From: Parabacteroides timonensis
GTDB lineage: Bacteria > Bacteroidota > Bacteroidia > Bacteroidales > Tannerellaceae
Assembly: GCF_900128505.1 (NCBI RefSeq)
Contig: NZ_LT669941.1
Location: forward strand, 4,014,728 to 4,078,727
Direction: 5' to 3'
Length of the DNA: 64,000 bases
Shown: piece after piece, positions 43,390 to 53,190 of the stretch
Position numbering within the stretch: position 1 is the stretch's first letter
Layout: each line of letters starts with the position of its first letter
The notes under the pieces: model-generated
The model's database searches: none
Told to the model about the DNA's origin: nothing
What the model saw: the letters and a program-made list of their open reading frames with translations, nothing else
Program-made: the position numbers and the translations under genes

Positions 43390-45453
43390 ATGAAAAAGTC
43401 GTTTATAACTCTGTTGGTATATATGTTGATAAACAGTTATAATATTAATAGTCAGAACATTTATTCTGTTGATAAGTGGATGGAATACATAGAAGAAATG
43501 GCTTCCGAAACAGATGATGATGGCCGGATTGAAAATCTTTATTCCGATCTTTCATATCTGGCTGAACATCCTTTTGAACTAAACAGTGTTACTAGGGAAG
43601 AATTAACCCGCTTGCCTTTTTTATCCGATCAGCAGATTGAACGGATTATCTCTTACCGCAAAAAATATGGTAAACTGGTTACGCTTTATGAACTGAAGAA
43701 TATTGAAGAGTTGGATTTTCAGACAATATCTTTGTTACTTCCTTTTGTTTATATCGGAGAGATTTCTGTTGATAAACGTCCTTTTACTGTTAAAAACATG
43801 TTGAAGTATAGTTCTAATGAATTGCAAATCAAATATGATCAATGTTTTCAACAGAAAAAAGGATATTGTTCATATCCGGATAGTATTTTACAGCAATATC
43901 CGAACCGGAAATATCTGGGTGAACCTTTCTATCACTCCCTTCGTTATTCTTATGCATTCGATGAAAGGCTCCAGTTTGGAATTGTAGCGGAGAAAGATGC
44001 CGGTGAACCTTTTTGGAATGAATATCATAAAGGGTATGATTATTATTCGGCACATCTATTTTTGAAAGATATAAACAAATGGTTGAAAAGCTTTGCAGTC
44101 GGTGATTACAAAGTTTCTTTCGGACAAGGTTTGGTTATCAATAGTGATTTTTCTCCGGGTCGGAGTTCTATTGTGACTCAGGCGGAAAGACGTACGAATG
44201 GATTTCGCCGGCATTTTTCAACGAATGAGAATGATTACTTTCGTGGAGTAGCTTCTACCGTTTCGATTAAAGATTTGGATATCAGTTTCTTTTATTCTTT
44301 CAGAAAGCTGGATGCGGGTGTTGATAACTACGAAGTAAGTTCGTTTAAAACCGATGGTTTGCACCGGTTAGAACGTGATTGGAATAAAAAACATACTGTT
44401 CCTATGCAGACATACGGTGGGAATGTACGCTATGCAACTTCTAATCTTGCCATCGGTATAACAGCCCTCTCCTATTCTTTTGGAAAATACGATATACAAC
44501 CTGATCCGAAACCTTATAACCTTTTCTATTTCCGTGGAAACAGTAATATGAACATCAGTGTGGATTATATGTTGAAAACGAATAAACTTAAATTTTATGG
44601 TGAAACAGCCTTATCTTCAAATAAAGCTGTAGCTACATTAAATGCGTTTCAACTGACACCTGTTTCTTATTTATCGTTATTGCTGCTTCATCGTTATTAC
44701 GATAGGCGTTATCAGGCTTTTTTCGGAAGTGCTTTCAGTCAGAATTCTACTGTGCAGAATGAGCAAGGTGTTTATACAGGGATGCAATGGACACCGTTCG
44801 CCCATTTTAAATTATCGTTGTATGCCGACTTGTTTCGTTTCCCCTGGTTGAAATATGGAATAGATTCACCTTCTTCCGGACAGGAATATATGGCTCAGTT
44901 GGATTATAATTCAGGAAAGAATTTTAGTACCTACTTTCGTTATAAGTATAGGAAGAAAGAAAAGAACCAGACTGTAGAAAATGAATCGACACGAAGTGTA
45001 CTACCTTATTCCCAACAACGTTTCCGTCTTCAATTGTTATATGGTTTACAACCTGCATGGGTGTTGAAAACATCTGCAGATGCTGTTTATTACGATGAAC
45101 AACAGGGCAAACAAAGTCTTGGGTGGATGATTTCACAAAGTATAGGTTGGAAATCTTCTTCATTTCCTCTTCAGTCTGATTTTTATATTGGTTATTTTCA
45201 TACGGATGATTATTATAGCCGTATCAATTCGTATGAAAAGAATATTCTTTATGCTTTCAATATGCCTTCTTTTTACGGAAAAGGAATCAGGTTATCTTTC
45301 TCTTTCCGATGGAACATACTGGATAAGCTATCTCTTTCTGCAAAGCTGGCCCATACTTATTATGCCGATCGGGATTTGATAGGTACGGATCAGGAAGAAA
45401 TAGAAGGGCATAACAAAACAGATGTATATGTGCTTCTCAGGTATAAGTTTTAA
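43390..45453 (+). CDS. Helix-hairpin-helix domain envelope protein
   Basis: A 687-residue exported protein (signal FITLLVYMLINSYNINSQN). Residues about 55-120 carry two ComEA-like helix-hairpin-helix units (LNSVTREELTRLPFLSDQQIERIISYRKKYG, then LYELKNIEELD, given here in short). The remaining 560 residues have alternating, aromatic-rich strands and end ...VYVLLRYKF, so they look like a large outer-membrane barrel. A DNA-binding-type motif on an outer-membrane protein suggests DNA or polymer handling at the surface, but no function is established. It follows the 42572 gene by 11 bp. Confidence 0.75.
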   Translation: MKKSFITLLVYMLINSYNINSQNIYSVDKWMEYIEEMASETDDDGRIENLYSDLSYLAEHPFELNSVTREELTRLPFLSDQQIERIISYRKKYGKLVTLYELKNIEELDFQTISLLLPFVYIGEISVDKRPFTVKNMLKYSSNELQIKYDQCFQQKKGYCSYPDSILQQYPNRKYLGEPFYHSLRYSYAFDERLQFGIVAEKDAGEPFWNEYHKGYDYYSAHLFLKDINKWLKSFAVGDYKVSFGQGLVINSDFSPGRSSIVTQAERRTNGFRRHFSTNENDYFRGVASTVSIKDLDISFFYSFRKLDAGVDNYEVSSFKTDGLHRLERDWNKKHTVPMQTYGGNVRYATSNLAIGITALSYSFGKYDIQPDPKPYNLFYFRGNSNMNISVDYMLKTNKLKFYGETALSSNKAVATLNAFQLTPVSYLSLLLLHRYYDRRYQAFFGSAFSQNSTVQNEQGVYTGMQWTPFAHFKLSLYADLFRFPWLKYGIDSPSSGQEYMAQLDYNSGKNFSTYFRYKYRKKEKNQTVENESTRSVLPYSQQRFRLQLLYGLQPAWVLKTSADAVYYDEQQGKQSLGWMISQSIGWKSSSFPLQSDFYIGYFHTDDYYSRINSYEKNILYAFNMPSFYGKGIRLSFSFRWNILDKLSLSAKLAHTYYADRDLIGTDQEEIEGHNKTDVYVLLRYKF

Positions 45454-45461
45454 ATCTGTTT

Positions 45462-46352
45462 TTATAATTCTGTTTTTAGGATATGGTCGATGGAGTCTTT
45501 TAATATGTTGGTAAACTTTTCAGCCCCTTGCTCTGATAAATGGTCACCGTCGTTGAAATCATTATCACCGAATCTGTCGTCTTTCAGGTAATTGAGGTAG
45601 AGAACATTTTCGTGGTTGTTTACTATCTCTTTTGCTGTAGAGAACAGTAAATAGAGTTGGTCTTCATTTAAATAGTTGTAATAACTGGGATAGGTTGGTG
45701 TGGTAACTAGAATTAGTTTTATCTGCTTATTTTCACAAAACCGGATTATTTTATCCAGAAATCGAAGGTTATCAGCTAAGCCTTCCTGGTTGTTCATAGT
45801 ATGTCGTTTGGCTGCTTTTATGCCGCTTATATCCAAATTGTCTTTAAAAGCTTTGTTGACTCTGAATCCCAGTGGAGAACATTGTGAGGTGTTTCCCTTT
45901 AAATATTCTTTTATTTTTTCATAAGTAATGCTGCTGGTGATTTCTACGCTGTATTTATATTTATCATATCCCATATAAATACCATAATATTTTAAACGGG
46001 ACTTATCAACATATTCCATCTTGTCCTGAAGCGTACAATACGAAAAAGACAGGATTACATATTTTAATCCGGTATATAGATTATCATATTTAGTCAATAT
46101 GAAATAGTCGCGTTCCAGATCCTGTGATGAGTTTGCAAAGTTAAAAGCATTAGTAAAGAAGAAAGGGTTAACTCCTGACATACAATGTGAATTACCTAAT
46201 ATAAGTGTATTTAAGCTGTTTGCATGTTGCAGCATCCATTCATTTTTGTATTTGTAGGTATTGGGAATTTGCCTGATGGCATATTCCAGTAGGGTGAATA
46301 TTATCAGTAGAGGAATAAGGAAGACGATCAATTGTTTTATAAACTTCTTCAT
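45462..46352 (-). CDS. SGNH/GDSL-like partner of MBOAT (pair 2)
   Basis: A 296-residue protein with an N-terminal anchor (FIKQLIVFLIPLLIIFTLLEY) and an SGNH-like domain. It has NTLILGNSHCMSGVNPFFF (Ser about residue 54), then LILVTTPTYPSYYN, and the late D-x-x-H block NDGDHLSEQGAEK near 271. It lies 6 bp downstream of MBOAT 2. Organisation and motifs parallel the 36553-38994 pair but sequence similarity is low, so the two pairs probably modify different polymers. Confidence 0.8.
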   Translation of the reverse strand: MKKFIKQLIVFLIPLLIIFTLLEYAIRQIPNTYKYKNEWMLQHANSLNTLILGNSHCMSGVNPFFFTNAFNFANSSQDLERDYFILTKYDNLYTGLKYVILSFSYCTLQDKMEYVDKSRLKYYGIYMGYDKYKYSVEITSSITYEKIKEYLKGNTSQCSPLGFRVNKAFKDNLDISGIKAAKRHTMNNQEGLADNLRFLDKIIRFCENKQIKLILVTTPTYPSYYNYLNEDQLYLLFSTAKEIVNNHENVLYLNYLKDDRFGDNDFNDGDHLSEQGAEKFTNILKDSIDHILKTEL

Positions 46353-46357
46353 AACGG

Positions 46358-47797
46358 TTAGAATTGAAAGTAAATAAAATTAGCCGGAGTGCCTTGCAGA
46401 AGGATAATTATAAAGATCAGGATATAATAAATACTCCACCGGATCACGGGTGATTTTACATTCCTGTTTATTTGCAGACCATGATCTTTCTCCCGTTGAA
46501 ACCATTCTACAATAAAAAGTAATAAACAATATATCAGAGCCTTTTTACCATATAGAAAAGATATTTCAAATAAGGAAGGCGAAAAAAGATGTGACAAATA
46601 ATCGAATGCTTCGCTGATATCATTTGCTCTGAAAATGATCCATCCGATGAGAACCAATAAGAATGTACCTAGTATTTGTGCAACTTCTTTTAGAGAAGGT
46701 AAATATTTACCCTCAGCAGCAATGTTCCCGGTATATGTCCTGTTTTTATTGAGTAATAAAAGGGGAATGAAAAGTAAAGCATGATAGATTCCCCATGCAA
46801 CGAATGTCCAGTTGGCTCCATGCCAAAGACCGCTGATAATGAATATAATAAAAGTATTTCGAATCGCTTTAGTCTTTTTACACCGGCTTCCTCCTAACGG
46901 AATATAGATATAATCGCGAAACCAGGTACTTAACGATATATGCCAGCGTCTCCAGAATTCAGAAATGTCTCTTGAAAAATAGGGATAGTTGAAGTTCTTC
47001 ATCAAATTGATCCCGAATAACCGGGAGCAACCGATAGCAATGTCTGAATAACCGGAAAAATCCCCATATATCTGGAAAGTGAATAAAAAAGCTCCCAGTA
47101 AAAGTGTAAAACCACTCTGATATTGATAAGTGCTCCATATCTCATTAACAGCTATCGCGCAATTGTCTGCTATTATCATCTTCTTGAAAAATCCCCACAA
47201 CATTTGTTGGCAGCCGTCTATTGCTTTATGATAATCGAATCTACGCCGTTTATAAAACTGAGGTAACAAGCTGGTAGCTCTTTCTATCGGACCTGCTACC
47301 AACTGTGGGAAGAAACTGACAAAAGCAAAAAATGCCACCGGATCATGGCAGGCTGATATTTTCTTTTGATATACGTCGATGCTGTAACTAAGTGCCTGTA
47401 ATGTATAAAAACTTATACCGACAGGTAAAAGTATGTCTAATGTGATCCAGTCGGGTTCGAAGCCTAATGTATGTAATGCTGTTTTCAGATTGGCACTAAA
47501 GAAATTAAAATATTTAAAAGTACCCAGGATACCCAGGTTGAGTAAAATATTGATCGTATTGATCACTTTTTGTTTTTTACGGTTACCTTCAGTCCGTTCA
47601 ATAAGAATTCCGCTGATAAAACAGAAAGAGCTGGTCAGTATGATAAGAAAAAGAAAACGGATATCCCACCAGCCGTAAAAAACGTAGCTGGCTATCACAA
47701 CAAGAAGGTTCTGCCATTTTAAATTCTTATTTGCCGACCAATACAGTATAAATACGATTGGTAGGAAAACGATGAATTCGATAGAATTAAACAGCAC
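46358..47797 (-). CDS. MBOAT family O-acyltransferase (pair 2)
   Basis: A 479-residue multi-spanning acyltransferase, clearly homologous to 37531-38994 along its length: QLVAGPIERATSLLPQF, IYGDFSGYSDIAIGCSRLFG, EFWRRWHISLSTWFRDY and the catalytic GLWHGANWTFVAWG. Alignment with its paralog (MLFNSIEF) puts the start at the GTG 47797 (read VLFNSIEF); another GTG at 47818 is possible. It probably transfers acetyl groups to a polymer with its SGNH partner 6 bp downstream. Confidence 0.9.
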   Translation of the reverse strand: MLFNSIEFIVFLPIVFILYWSANKNLKWQNLLVVIASYVFYGWWDIRFLFLIILTSSFCFISGILIERTEGNRKKQKVINTINILLNLGILGTFKYFNFFSANLKTALHTLGFEPDWITLDILLPVGISFYTLQALSYSIDVYQKKISACHDPVAFFAFVSFFPQLVAGPIERATSLLPQFYKRRRFDYHKAIDGCQQMLWGFFKKMIIADNCAIAVNEIWSTYQYQSGFTLLLGAFLFTFQIYGDFSGYSDIAIGCSRLFGINLMKNFNYPYFSRDISEFWRRWHISLSTWFRDYIYIPLGGSRCKKTKAIRNTFIIFIISGLWHGANWTFVAWGIYHALLFIPLLLLNKNRTYTGNIAAEGKYLPSLKEVAQILGTFLLVLIGWIIFRANDISEAFDYLSHLFSPSLFEISFLYGKKALIYCLLLFIVEWFQREKDHGLQINRNVKSPVIRWSIYYILIFIIILLQGTPANFIYFQF

Positions 47798-47818
47798 AAT
47801 ATAATATATTGCTGCCAC

Positions 47819-48269
47819 TGATTCCCTGAAGTGGCAATTATTATAAGAGAAAACGCAGGAATTGACCGAACCTATCGTTATTCCAATAACCTATTATCAC
47901 AATTTACTGCATACAATCAGACACGCTAATATATACACGACTTGCCTATGAATAGACAAATGTGAAATAATAGCGAGTTAATTAATACTGTAAATTATGA
48001 AATATAAATTGAAAAGAATAAAGCCGGACGCTTTCTGTAATAAATATCGCTGATGTACGATTGTACTGGTCGCAAAAGTAGTGAAACATAGTTTATTGAC
48101 TGTTTAATTAATAATAAATTATATTTTATTAAAGGATAAGTGATTGTCTGATTTTTATGTATTTCTTCATTGGTTATTATAAGCTCTTTTGTAGCTTTGT
48201 GTCCGTAAAACTGGTAATATTGCGATGTTCTTTGTTATATAAAGAACTTAATGGATAAATTATATAGTT
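47819..48269. other. Intergenic region upstream of MBOAT 2 and radical SAM gene
   Basis: A 450-bp AT-rich divergent gap without a credible gene. It holds two promoter boxes: CAAAAGTA at 48073-48080 (minus-strand TACTTTTG, 276 bp before the MBOAT start) and TAGCTTTG at 48192-48199 (plus). Nothing else stands out. Confidence 0.6.
48192..48199 (+). promoter_or_regulatory. -7 box of radical SAM gene
   Basis: TAGCTTTG, 71 bp upstream of ATG 48270. Confidence 0.5.
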
Positions 48270-49049
48270 ATGTCAACGATTCTTTTTGATAAAATAGTGT
48301 TCGGTCCGATACACAGTCGGCGTCTGGGTGTTTCTTTGGGTATGAACCTGCTTCCTGTCGACGGTAAACTTTGTTCTTTCGATTGCATTTATTGCGAGTG
48401 TGGTTTGAATGGTGAGCGTCGTACACACACCAAACTACCGGTTCGTGAAGAAGTAAAAATCGCTCTGGAAGAAAAGTTATTGGCTATGCAAAAAGAAGGG
48501 ATAGCTCCTGATGTGATCACCTTTGCAGGCAATGGTGAACCGACGATGCATCCGGAATTCGAAGGTATCATAGAAGATACGATCGCTACCCGTAACCGTT
48601 ACTTTCCAAATGCCAAAATCGCTGTACTGTCAAATTCGACTATGCTTCATAAAGAAGGTGTATTCCGGGCATTGAATAAGATCGAGGATAATATACTTAA
48701 GCTCGATTCCGTACTCGATAGCCGGATACAACAGCTGAATGTTCCGAATTCCCCGGCTTTTACGTTCGAGAGATTGTTGGAGCAATTATGCCGTTTCAAC
48801 GGAAACCTGATTATCCAGACCATGTTCCTGCAAGGTGAAATAGATGGTAAGTCGGTTGATAATACTACTGAAGAGGAGATAAAAGGTTGGATCGATGCAT
48901 TGAAGAAAATAAAACCGAAACAAGTTATGATCTATACTATCGATCGTGAAACACCTTTGAAAGGACTTAGAAAGGTATCCAAGGAGGCTTTGGATGCAAT
49001 AGCAGACCGGGTTCGGGAAGAAGGATTTGATGTAACAGTTTCCTATTGA
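48270..49049 (+). CDS. Radical SAM protein
   Basis: A 259-residue cytoplasmic enzyme with the CxxxCxxC iron-sulfur motif in KLCSFDCIYCECG (about 33-45), a GEPT-type SAM-binding stretch FAGNGEPTMHPEF (about 87-99) and a later strand pattern typical of the radical SAM barrel. It opens VFGPIHSRRLGVSLGMNLLP, a feature of a small Fe-S oxidoreductase group (COG0731-like) whose substrate is not known. It is monocistronic and followed by a dispersed repeat. Confidence 0.88.
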   Translation: MSTILFDKIVFGPIHSRRLGVSLGMNLLPVDGKLCSFDCIYCECGLNGERRTHTKLPVREEVKIALEEKLLAMQKEGIAPDVITFAGNGEPTMHPEFEGIIEDTIATRNRYFPNAKIAVLSNSTMLHKEGVFRALNKIEDNILKLDSVLDSRIQQLNVPNSPAFTFERLLEQLCRFNGNLIIQTMFLQGEIDGKSVDNTTEEEIKGWIDALKKIKPKQVMIYTIDRETPLKGLRKVSKEALDAIADRVREEGFDVTVSY

Positions 49050-49055
49050 TTGTAC

Positions 49056-49256
49056 TTACTTTTGGCTTGATCCAAAAGTAATCAAAAAATCAAGGCTGCA
49101 TCTGCCTCGCTACTCCGCATCCTGCGTTCGCTGTCGCCTCCGAACTCGCTTCGCTCAAACAGCGGATGCTCCGGCCGCTCACTCCGGCTGCTGCGCTTTA
49201 CGCTCGCCAGCTGAGGCCTTGAACTTTTGGTTACTTTTCTTTCAAGAGAAAAGTAA
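49056..49256 (+). repeat. Dispersed intergenic repeat, copy 2, with terminal hairpins
   Basis: Homologous to 11541-11673. It begins with the perfect hairpin TTACTTTTGG / CCAAAAGTAA (49056-49065, 49072-49081) and ends with TTACTTTTCT / AGAAAAGTAA (49231-49240, 49247-49256). It fills the whole gap between the convergent radical SAM and protease genes and may act as their terminator. Confidence 0.85.
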
Positions 49257-49258
49257 TA

Positions 49259-51733
49259 TTAATCTATTTTAATAGTGCGGATCGTTTTAACCGCCTTATC
49301 CGTAACCAGCTTAAAGAAATAAACACCCGAGGGTATATTTCCCGCATCTATCCATTCTGTCGGATTATTTATTTTCCGGATCATTTTTCCGTCGGCGGAA
49401 TAAATATCTATGTATTTGATCTGCTGATAATTTATTATATGTATCCGGTCTCTGAATATGGCAGGGCTGATATTTATCTCTTCCTTAGCCGATATGCTTT
49501 CAGAACTTACTTTTACTTCTGCCACAGCCGGGGTTGCTTTACTTTCTTTTGAATCATAAAGAGCTGAAACACTGTAATTATGGATACCTGAAATCACATT
49601 TTTGTCTGTAAATTGTAATGTTGAAGCCGGAACTGTTGCCTGTTTTATCTGATTTTTATAGATGTTATATCCCGTGACAACGGGGAATGCCGTAATAGGT
49701 TGTGTTGTCGTAGACCGGAGTTCCGTTAATTTACCTTCTTCGGAAGTGATAGTTGCGGAGATGATAAAATTATTATCATTTTCTTCATTTAGTAAATATT
49801 CCCATTTGTTTCCGTCGAACGATACTAAATTACCTTTTCCATTAATAGCCGGTCCTTTATCTATAAAAGCGGGATAAGCCGATCGGTTATATTTTCTGGC
49901 ATATATGGAAATGATCAGTTCCTGGCCGGCATCGATAGTATATGGTGTTTTTAACTCTACCGTATTCGATCTGTTAGCTGTCGTATTGCCTACTTCCTGT
50001 TGATATGTACGTTCTCCCTGCTTGATATAAATAGCATAGTTGACATTGTAAGCAGGGATGAATTTAACATTCGTCAGTGTCTTTTTATGCATATTTCCCA
50101 GGTCTTCAGGCTCCCAACGTTGACCGAAATAAAAAGGAGAACCTTGGTATCCGAGCTGTTTGTATGAGCTTTGTGTTCCCCACCCAATTGTTTGGCTATA
50201 TATGGGAGCACTCCACTGTATAAGGACATCTTTGGAAGAAACAACCCCGGCTGTTACATCTGTCGGCGATTTGTAATTGATCAGGTTTCCTTCTTCTCCT
50301 GTTTGCGATAAACCCGGAAGCACTGTGGTGCCCGTGTTCAGGGGATCCAGCCATATATCCATCCGTCCGGTGTCAGCTTGGCTGTATTTATCCCAGTGAT
50401 AAGATAATTTGCCATATAGATTATTACCGGTTGTCTGGCGACAGGTGGAATTTCCGCCGCTTAATGTTCCGACTATCTGTTTATTCTCGTTGAAAAGCGG
50501 TGAACCGGAAGAGCCGCCTTCCGTTATGGAATGTCCATTGAGGGTCTTATCGAAAATAATATTCCAGTGGGCATCAGGAGCGCCGGTAGTATTCCAGGTC
50601 ATTGTTTCTACCGGGCGATTGCCAAATGTGGATATTTTCATATAATCACCTGAAGGATGATGAATGTTTACTCCTGATGAAGCAGGTAGATCACTTCGGT
50701 CCCATCCGTTGAAATAAACATTATAATCCTGAGGGATCTTCCCGTTCAGCAATAATAATAGGCCGTCGGAACCTCCATCTATCGGAATACTCACGATGCG
50801 GCTGCATCCGACCATTGTTTTATGATCGGCAACCGGTGAAGTGCTTTCACATCCAGTCTGTTCGAAATGAAAATAGAATACCCATTGGTTCAGATCCTCT
50901 GCTGAAGCTATTTGCCCGTTATCCTGATGTTCCGTACAATGGAAAGCAGATAAGATATAAGGTTTCATATCTTTAGCCGTATTATTTATCAGGGAACCGG
51001 AACAAAGATATCCTGCTTTTCCTATTTTTTCTACCATCTGGCAAACCCCGTTCTTTTCAGTTTGCCACTCCTCTCCTTCTTCACAATTTATATTAACCAT
51101 ACAGGAACCGGAAGTTCCCGGACCAGTATTTCGTAAACTGCCGGATACGGTTAAATGATTGTATCCATAGCCTACCTGGCTAATGGCTATTCCGGCTTTA
51201 TCACCGGATGCAGCTGGTTCATATTCAAGCGTAAGATCATCACCAGCTACAAATTCTGTGGCAAATATTTTTCCTCCCGGATTGCTTTGTGATGTATAGG
51301 CTCCTAACAGATGAGTTTTATCAGCATTATAAATAAATAGTTTTCCGCCTTCCGGAATGTAGAATTCGTCGTAATATAACATTAAGGCAATTGCTCCTTT
51401 TGCTTGCAGATGGAGCTGCCATACCTTTTCCCCTCCGGGCAGTGTGATCCACTTTCCGGAATTATTGATATTCAGATCCGTATCTATTAAAGTAGAAACA
51501 GTTAAAGGTGCCCCCTGGCTCACCCGCCATTCGTCGACTGCAATCAGGTCTTCCACACTGAAATTTACAGGAATCTGAACAGCCGGCTGTTCACTTTTCA
51601 ACATATTTCGATAATTGAAACTGGACGGCTTCCCTCCTTCGCTTATCTGCGATTTCATTTCACCTGCATGAAACAGGAAAAAACTGATAATACTTATATA
51701 AATGCTATGACGGAATAACTTGTTACAATTCAT
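49259..51733 (-). CDS. Lysyl-endopeptidase-like serine protease with T9SS tail
   Basis: An 824-residue secreted protease with an N-terminal signal sequence (SIYISIISFFLFHAGEMKSQ) and a propeptide region to about 200. A trypsin-fold domain follows: catalytic His in LSAFHCTEHQ (about 265), Asp in IDGGSDGLLLLL (about 325) and Ser in EGGSSGSPLFNE (about 410). Then come fibronectin-like domains (about 490-730) and a type A T9SS sorting tail (YIDIYSADGKMIRKI, then IPSGVYFFKLV). It probably acts on the cell surface. Its ATG shares a base with the stop of the acyltransferase gene, so the two are translationally coupled. Confidence 0.88.
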   Translation of the reverse strand: MNCNKLFRHSIYISIISFFLFHAGEMKSQISEGGKPSSFNYRNMLKSEQPAVQIPVNFSVEDLIAVDEWRVSQGAPLTVSTLIDTDLNINNSGKWITLPGGEKVWQLHLQAKGAIALMLYYDEFYIPEGGKLFIYNADKTHLLGAYTSQSNPGGKIFATEFVAGDDLTLEYEPAASGDKAGIAISQVGYGYNHLTVSGSLRNTGPGTSGSCMVNINCEEGEEWQTEKNGVCQMVEKIGKAGYLCSGSLINNTAKDMKPYILSAFHCTEHQDNGQIASAEDLNQWVFYFHFEQTGCESTSPVADHKTMVGCSRIVSIPIDGGSDGLLLLLNGKIPQDYNVYFNGWDRSDLPASSGVNIHHPSGDYMKISTFGNRPVETMTWNTTGAPDAHWNIIFDKTLNGHSITEGGSSGSPLFNENKQIVGTLSGGNSTCRQTTGNNLYGKLSYHWDKYSQADTGRMDIWLDPLNTGTTVLPGLSQTGEEGNLINYKSPTDVTAGVVSSKDVLIQWSAPIYSQTIGWGTQSSYKQLGYQGSPFYFGQRWEPEDLGNMHKKTLTNVKFIPAYNVNYAIYIKQGERTYQQEVGNTTANRSNTVELKTPYTIDAGQELIISIYARKYNRSAYPAFIDKGPAINGKGNLVSFDGNKWEYLLNEENDNNFIISATITSEEGKLTELRSTTTQPITAFPVVTGYNIYKNQIKQATVPASTLQFTDKNVISGIHNYSVSALYDSKESKATPAVAEVKVSSESISAKEEINISPAIFRDRIHIINYQQIKYIDIYSADGKMIRKINNPTEWIDAGNIPSGVYFFKLVTDKAVKTIRTIKID

Positions 51734-52836
51734 TATAATTTGATATAGATATGTTTCTTATATAACCAATATCCCGGAATCCAGTTCAATATGACAAAAA
51801 GAATGGCCCATACCAGCGAACCTCCGAAATTACCGAACAGAGGCACCAGTATATCGGTATAAATATAGGATGTTATTCCGCATTTATCGAATATGGTAGC
51901 CAAAATAGCGGCTTGTACATAAAGATATAACGGATTGATCCCGAACGACTCGAAGAATAGTGACCATTTCTTTTTACCGTTGATATCGATGATCCAGATC
52001 AGTAAGGCAAGGAACAATGATCCGAATCCACAGGTGGTTAGTACGAATGTGCTGCTCCATAATTTTTTATTGATCGGACAACCGTAACTTAACAAAAATC
52101 CCAGGAACAGGATGATCGCTCCGAATATAAACAGGTTCCGGATGATCTGTTCATTATTCTTTTTACTGTCCAGAATTATTTTACCGGCATAAAACCCTAA
52201 CAGGACATGTCCGATGCTCCCCACACAACTTAACAGTCCTTCCGGATCGAAAGCTATACGTGTCCCGTCTGCCAGGTAATCATGGTACATATGTGTATTG
52301 CCAAACAAGAGACGGTCTACAACCGCAATAATATTGTCTTCCGATAGTGTCGTACTTCCGGTGAAAGTAAGAAGCATCCAATAAACGATCAGGATACCGG
52401 CTGCCGTTTGCCAGATGTATTTGTGATTAATGGCCAGTCCGATCAGTGAACCTGCACCATAAGCCAGTGCCAAGCGCTGCATTACTCCGAGGATACGAAG
52501 ATTCTCAAAATGAGTGAATCCGTTGTAACATATATGTGAGAATAAATTCAATCCGAATCCGACCAGGAAGATCAACACAGTGCGCTTCAATATTTTCGTA
52601 ACGCTTTCTTTGGATAATTTGAAATTGTATTTCCGTAATGAAAAGAACATGGAAACTCCCATGATGAACATAAAGAACGGAAATACCAGGTCGGTCGGTG
52701 TCAAGCCGTTCCATGATGCGTGGCGGAGTGGTGCATATACATAATCCCATGTTCCGGGGTTGTTTACCATGATCATTCCTGCAATAGTAATACCTCTCAT
52801 TACATCCAGTGAGAGTAGCCTTCCTGATTGTGCCAT
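51733..52836 (-). CDS. NagX-like acyltransferase (DUF5009 / heparan N-acetyltransferase family)
   Basis: This 367-residue membrane protein has about ten helices and the family start GRLLSLDVMRGITIAGMIMVNNPG (abridged, about 5-28), followed by LTPTDLVFPFFMFIMGVSM (about 45-63). Members include NagX and human HGSNAT, which acetylate amino sugars across a membrane; the catalytic histidine region lies in the first loops. The substrate is unknown. It is upstream of the protease gene and overlaps it by one base. A palindrome array sits 130 bp upstream of its ATG. Confidence 0.85.
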   Translation of the reverse strand: MAQSGRLLSLDVMRGITIAGMIMVNNPGTWDYVYAPLRHASWNGLTPTDLVFPFFMFIMGVSMFFSLRKYNFKLSKESVTKILKRTVLIFLVGFGLNLFSHICYNGFTHFENLRILGVMQRLALAYGAGSLIGLAINHKYIWQTAAGILIVYWMLLTFTGSTTLSEDNIIAVVDRLLFGNTHMYHDYLADGTRIAFDPEGLLSCVGSIGHVLLGFYAGKIILDSKKNNEQIIRNLFIFGAIILFLGFLLSYGCPINKKLWSSTFVLTTCGFGSLFLALLIWIIDINGKKKWSLFFESFGINPLYLYVQAAILATIFDKCGITSYIYTDILVPLFGNFGGSLVWAILFVILNWIPGYWLYKKHIYIKL

Positions 52837-52967
52837 AACTTAGATTTTTGGGTTGTAGATGCAAATGTAATTAAAAAACAACAGGGTTATGTTATTTGTA
52901 AAATAAAACACTAATGTTCAGTAGAATGTATCCTTTGTTTTAGTATATTTATACGGCACTTTTTAAT

Positions 52968-53051
52968 GGCTGATAATTGTCAGCCGCTTGGCTCATATTT
53001 ATCAACCATACGGTTGACAATTGTCGGCCATTCGGTTGATAAATATCAACC
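52968..53051 (+). repeat. Tandem array of four 18-bp near-palindromes, 22-bp period
   Basis: Units GGCTGATAATTGTCAGCC (52968), GGCTCATATTTATCAACC (52990), GGTTGACAATTGTCGGCC (53012) and GGTTGATAAATATCAACC (53034) with exact 4-bp spacers. It lies in the 354-bp divergent gap between the NagX-like gene and the TPR gene, which otherwise holds nothing I can identify. Confidence 0.9.
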
Positions 53052-53190
53052 ACTGATTTCCTCGGCATGTAATTGGATTTAGTATGTAGGGTAATTGAAA
53101 TCCCTTCGGCTATATTGTAAATTTTTGTTATATATTCTTTGTCGTTCTTTTTTTATTGACTAATATTGCGATGTTATAATGTGGCATCCT

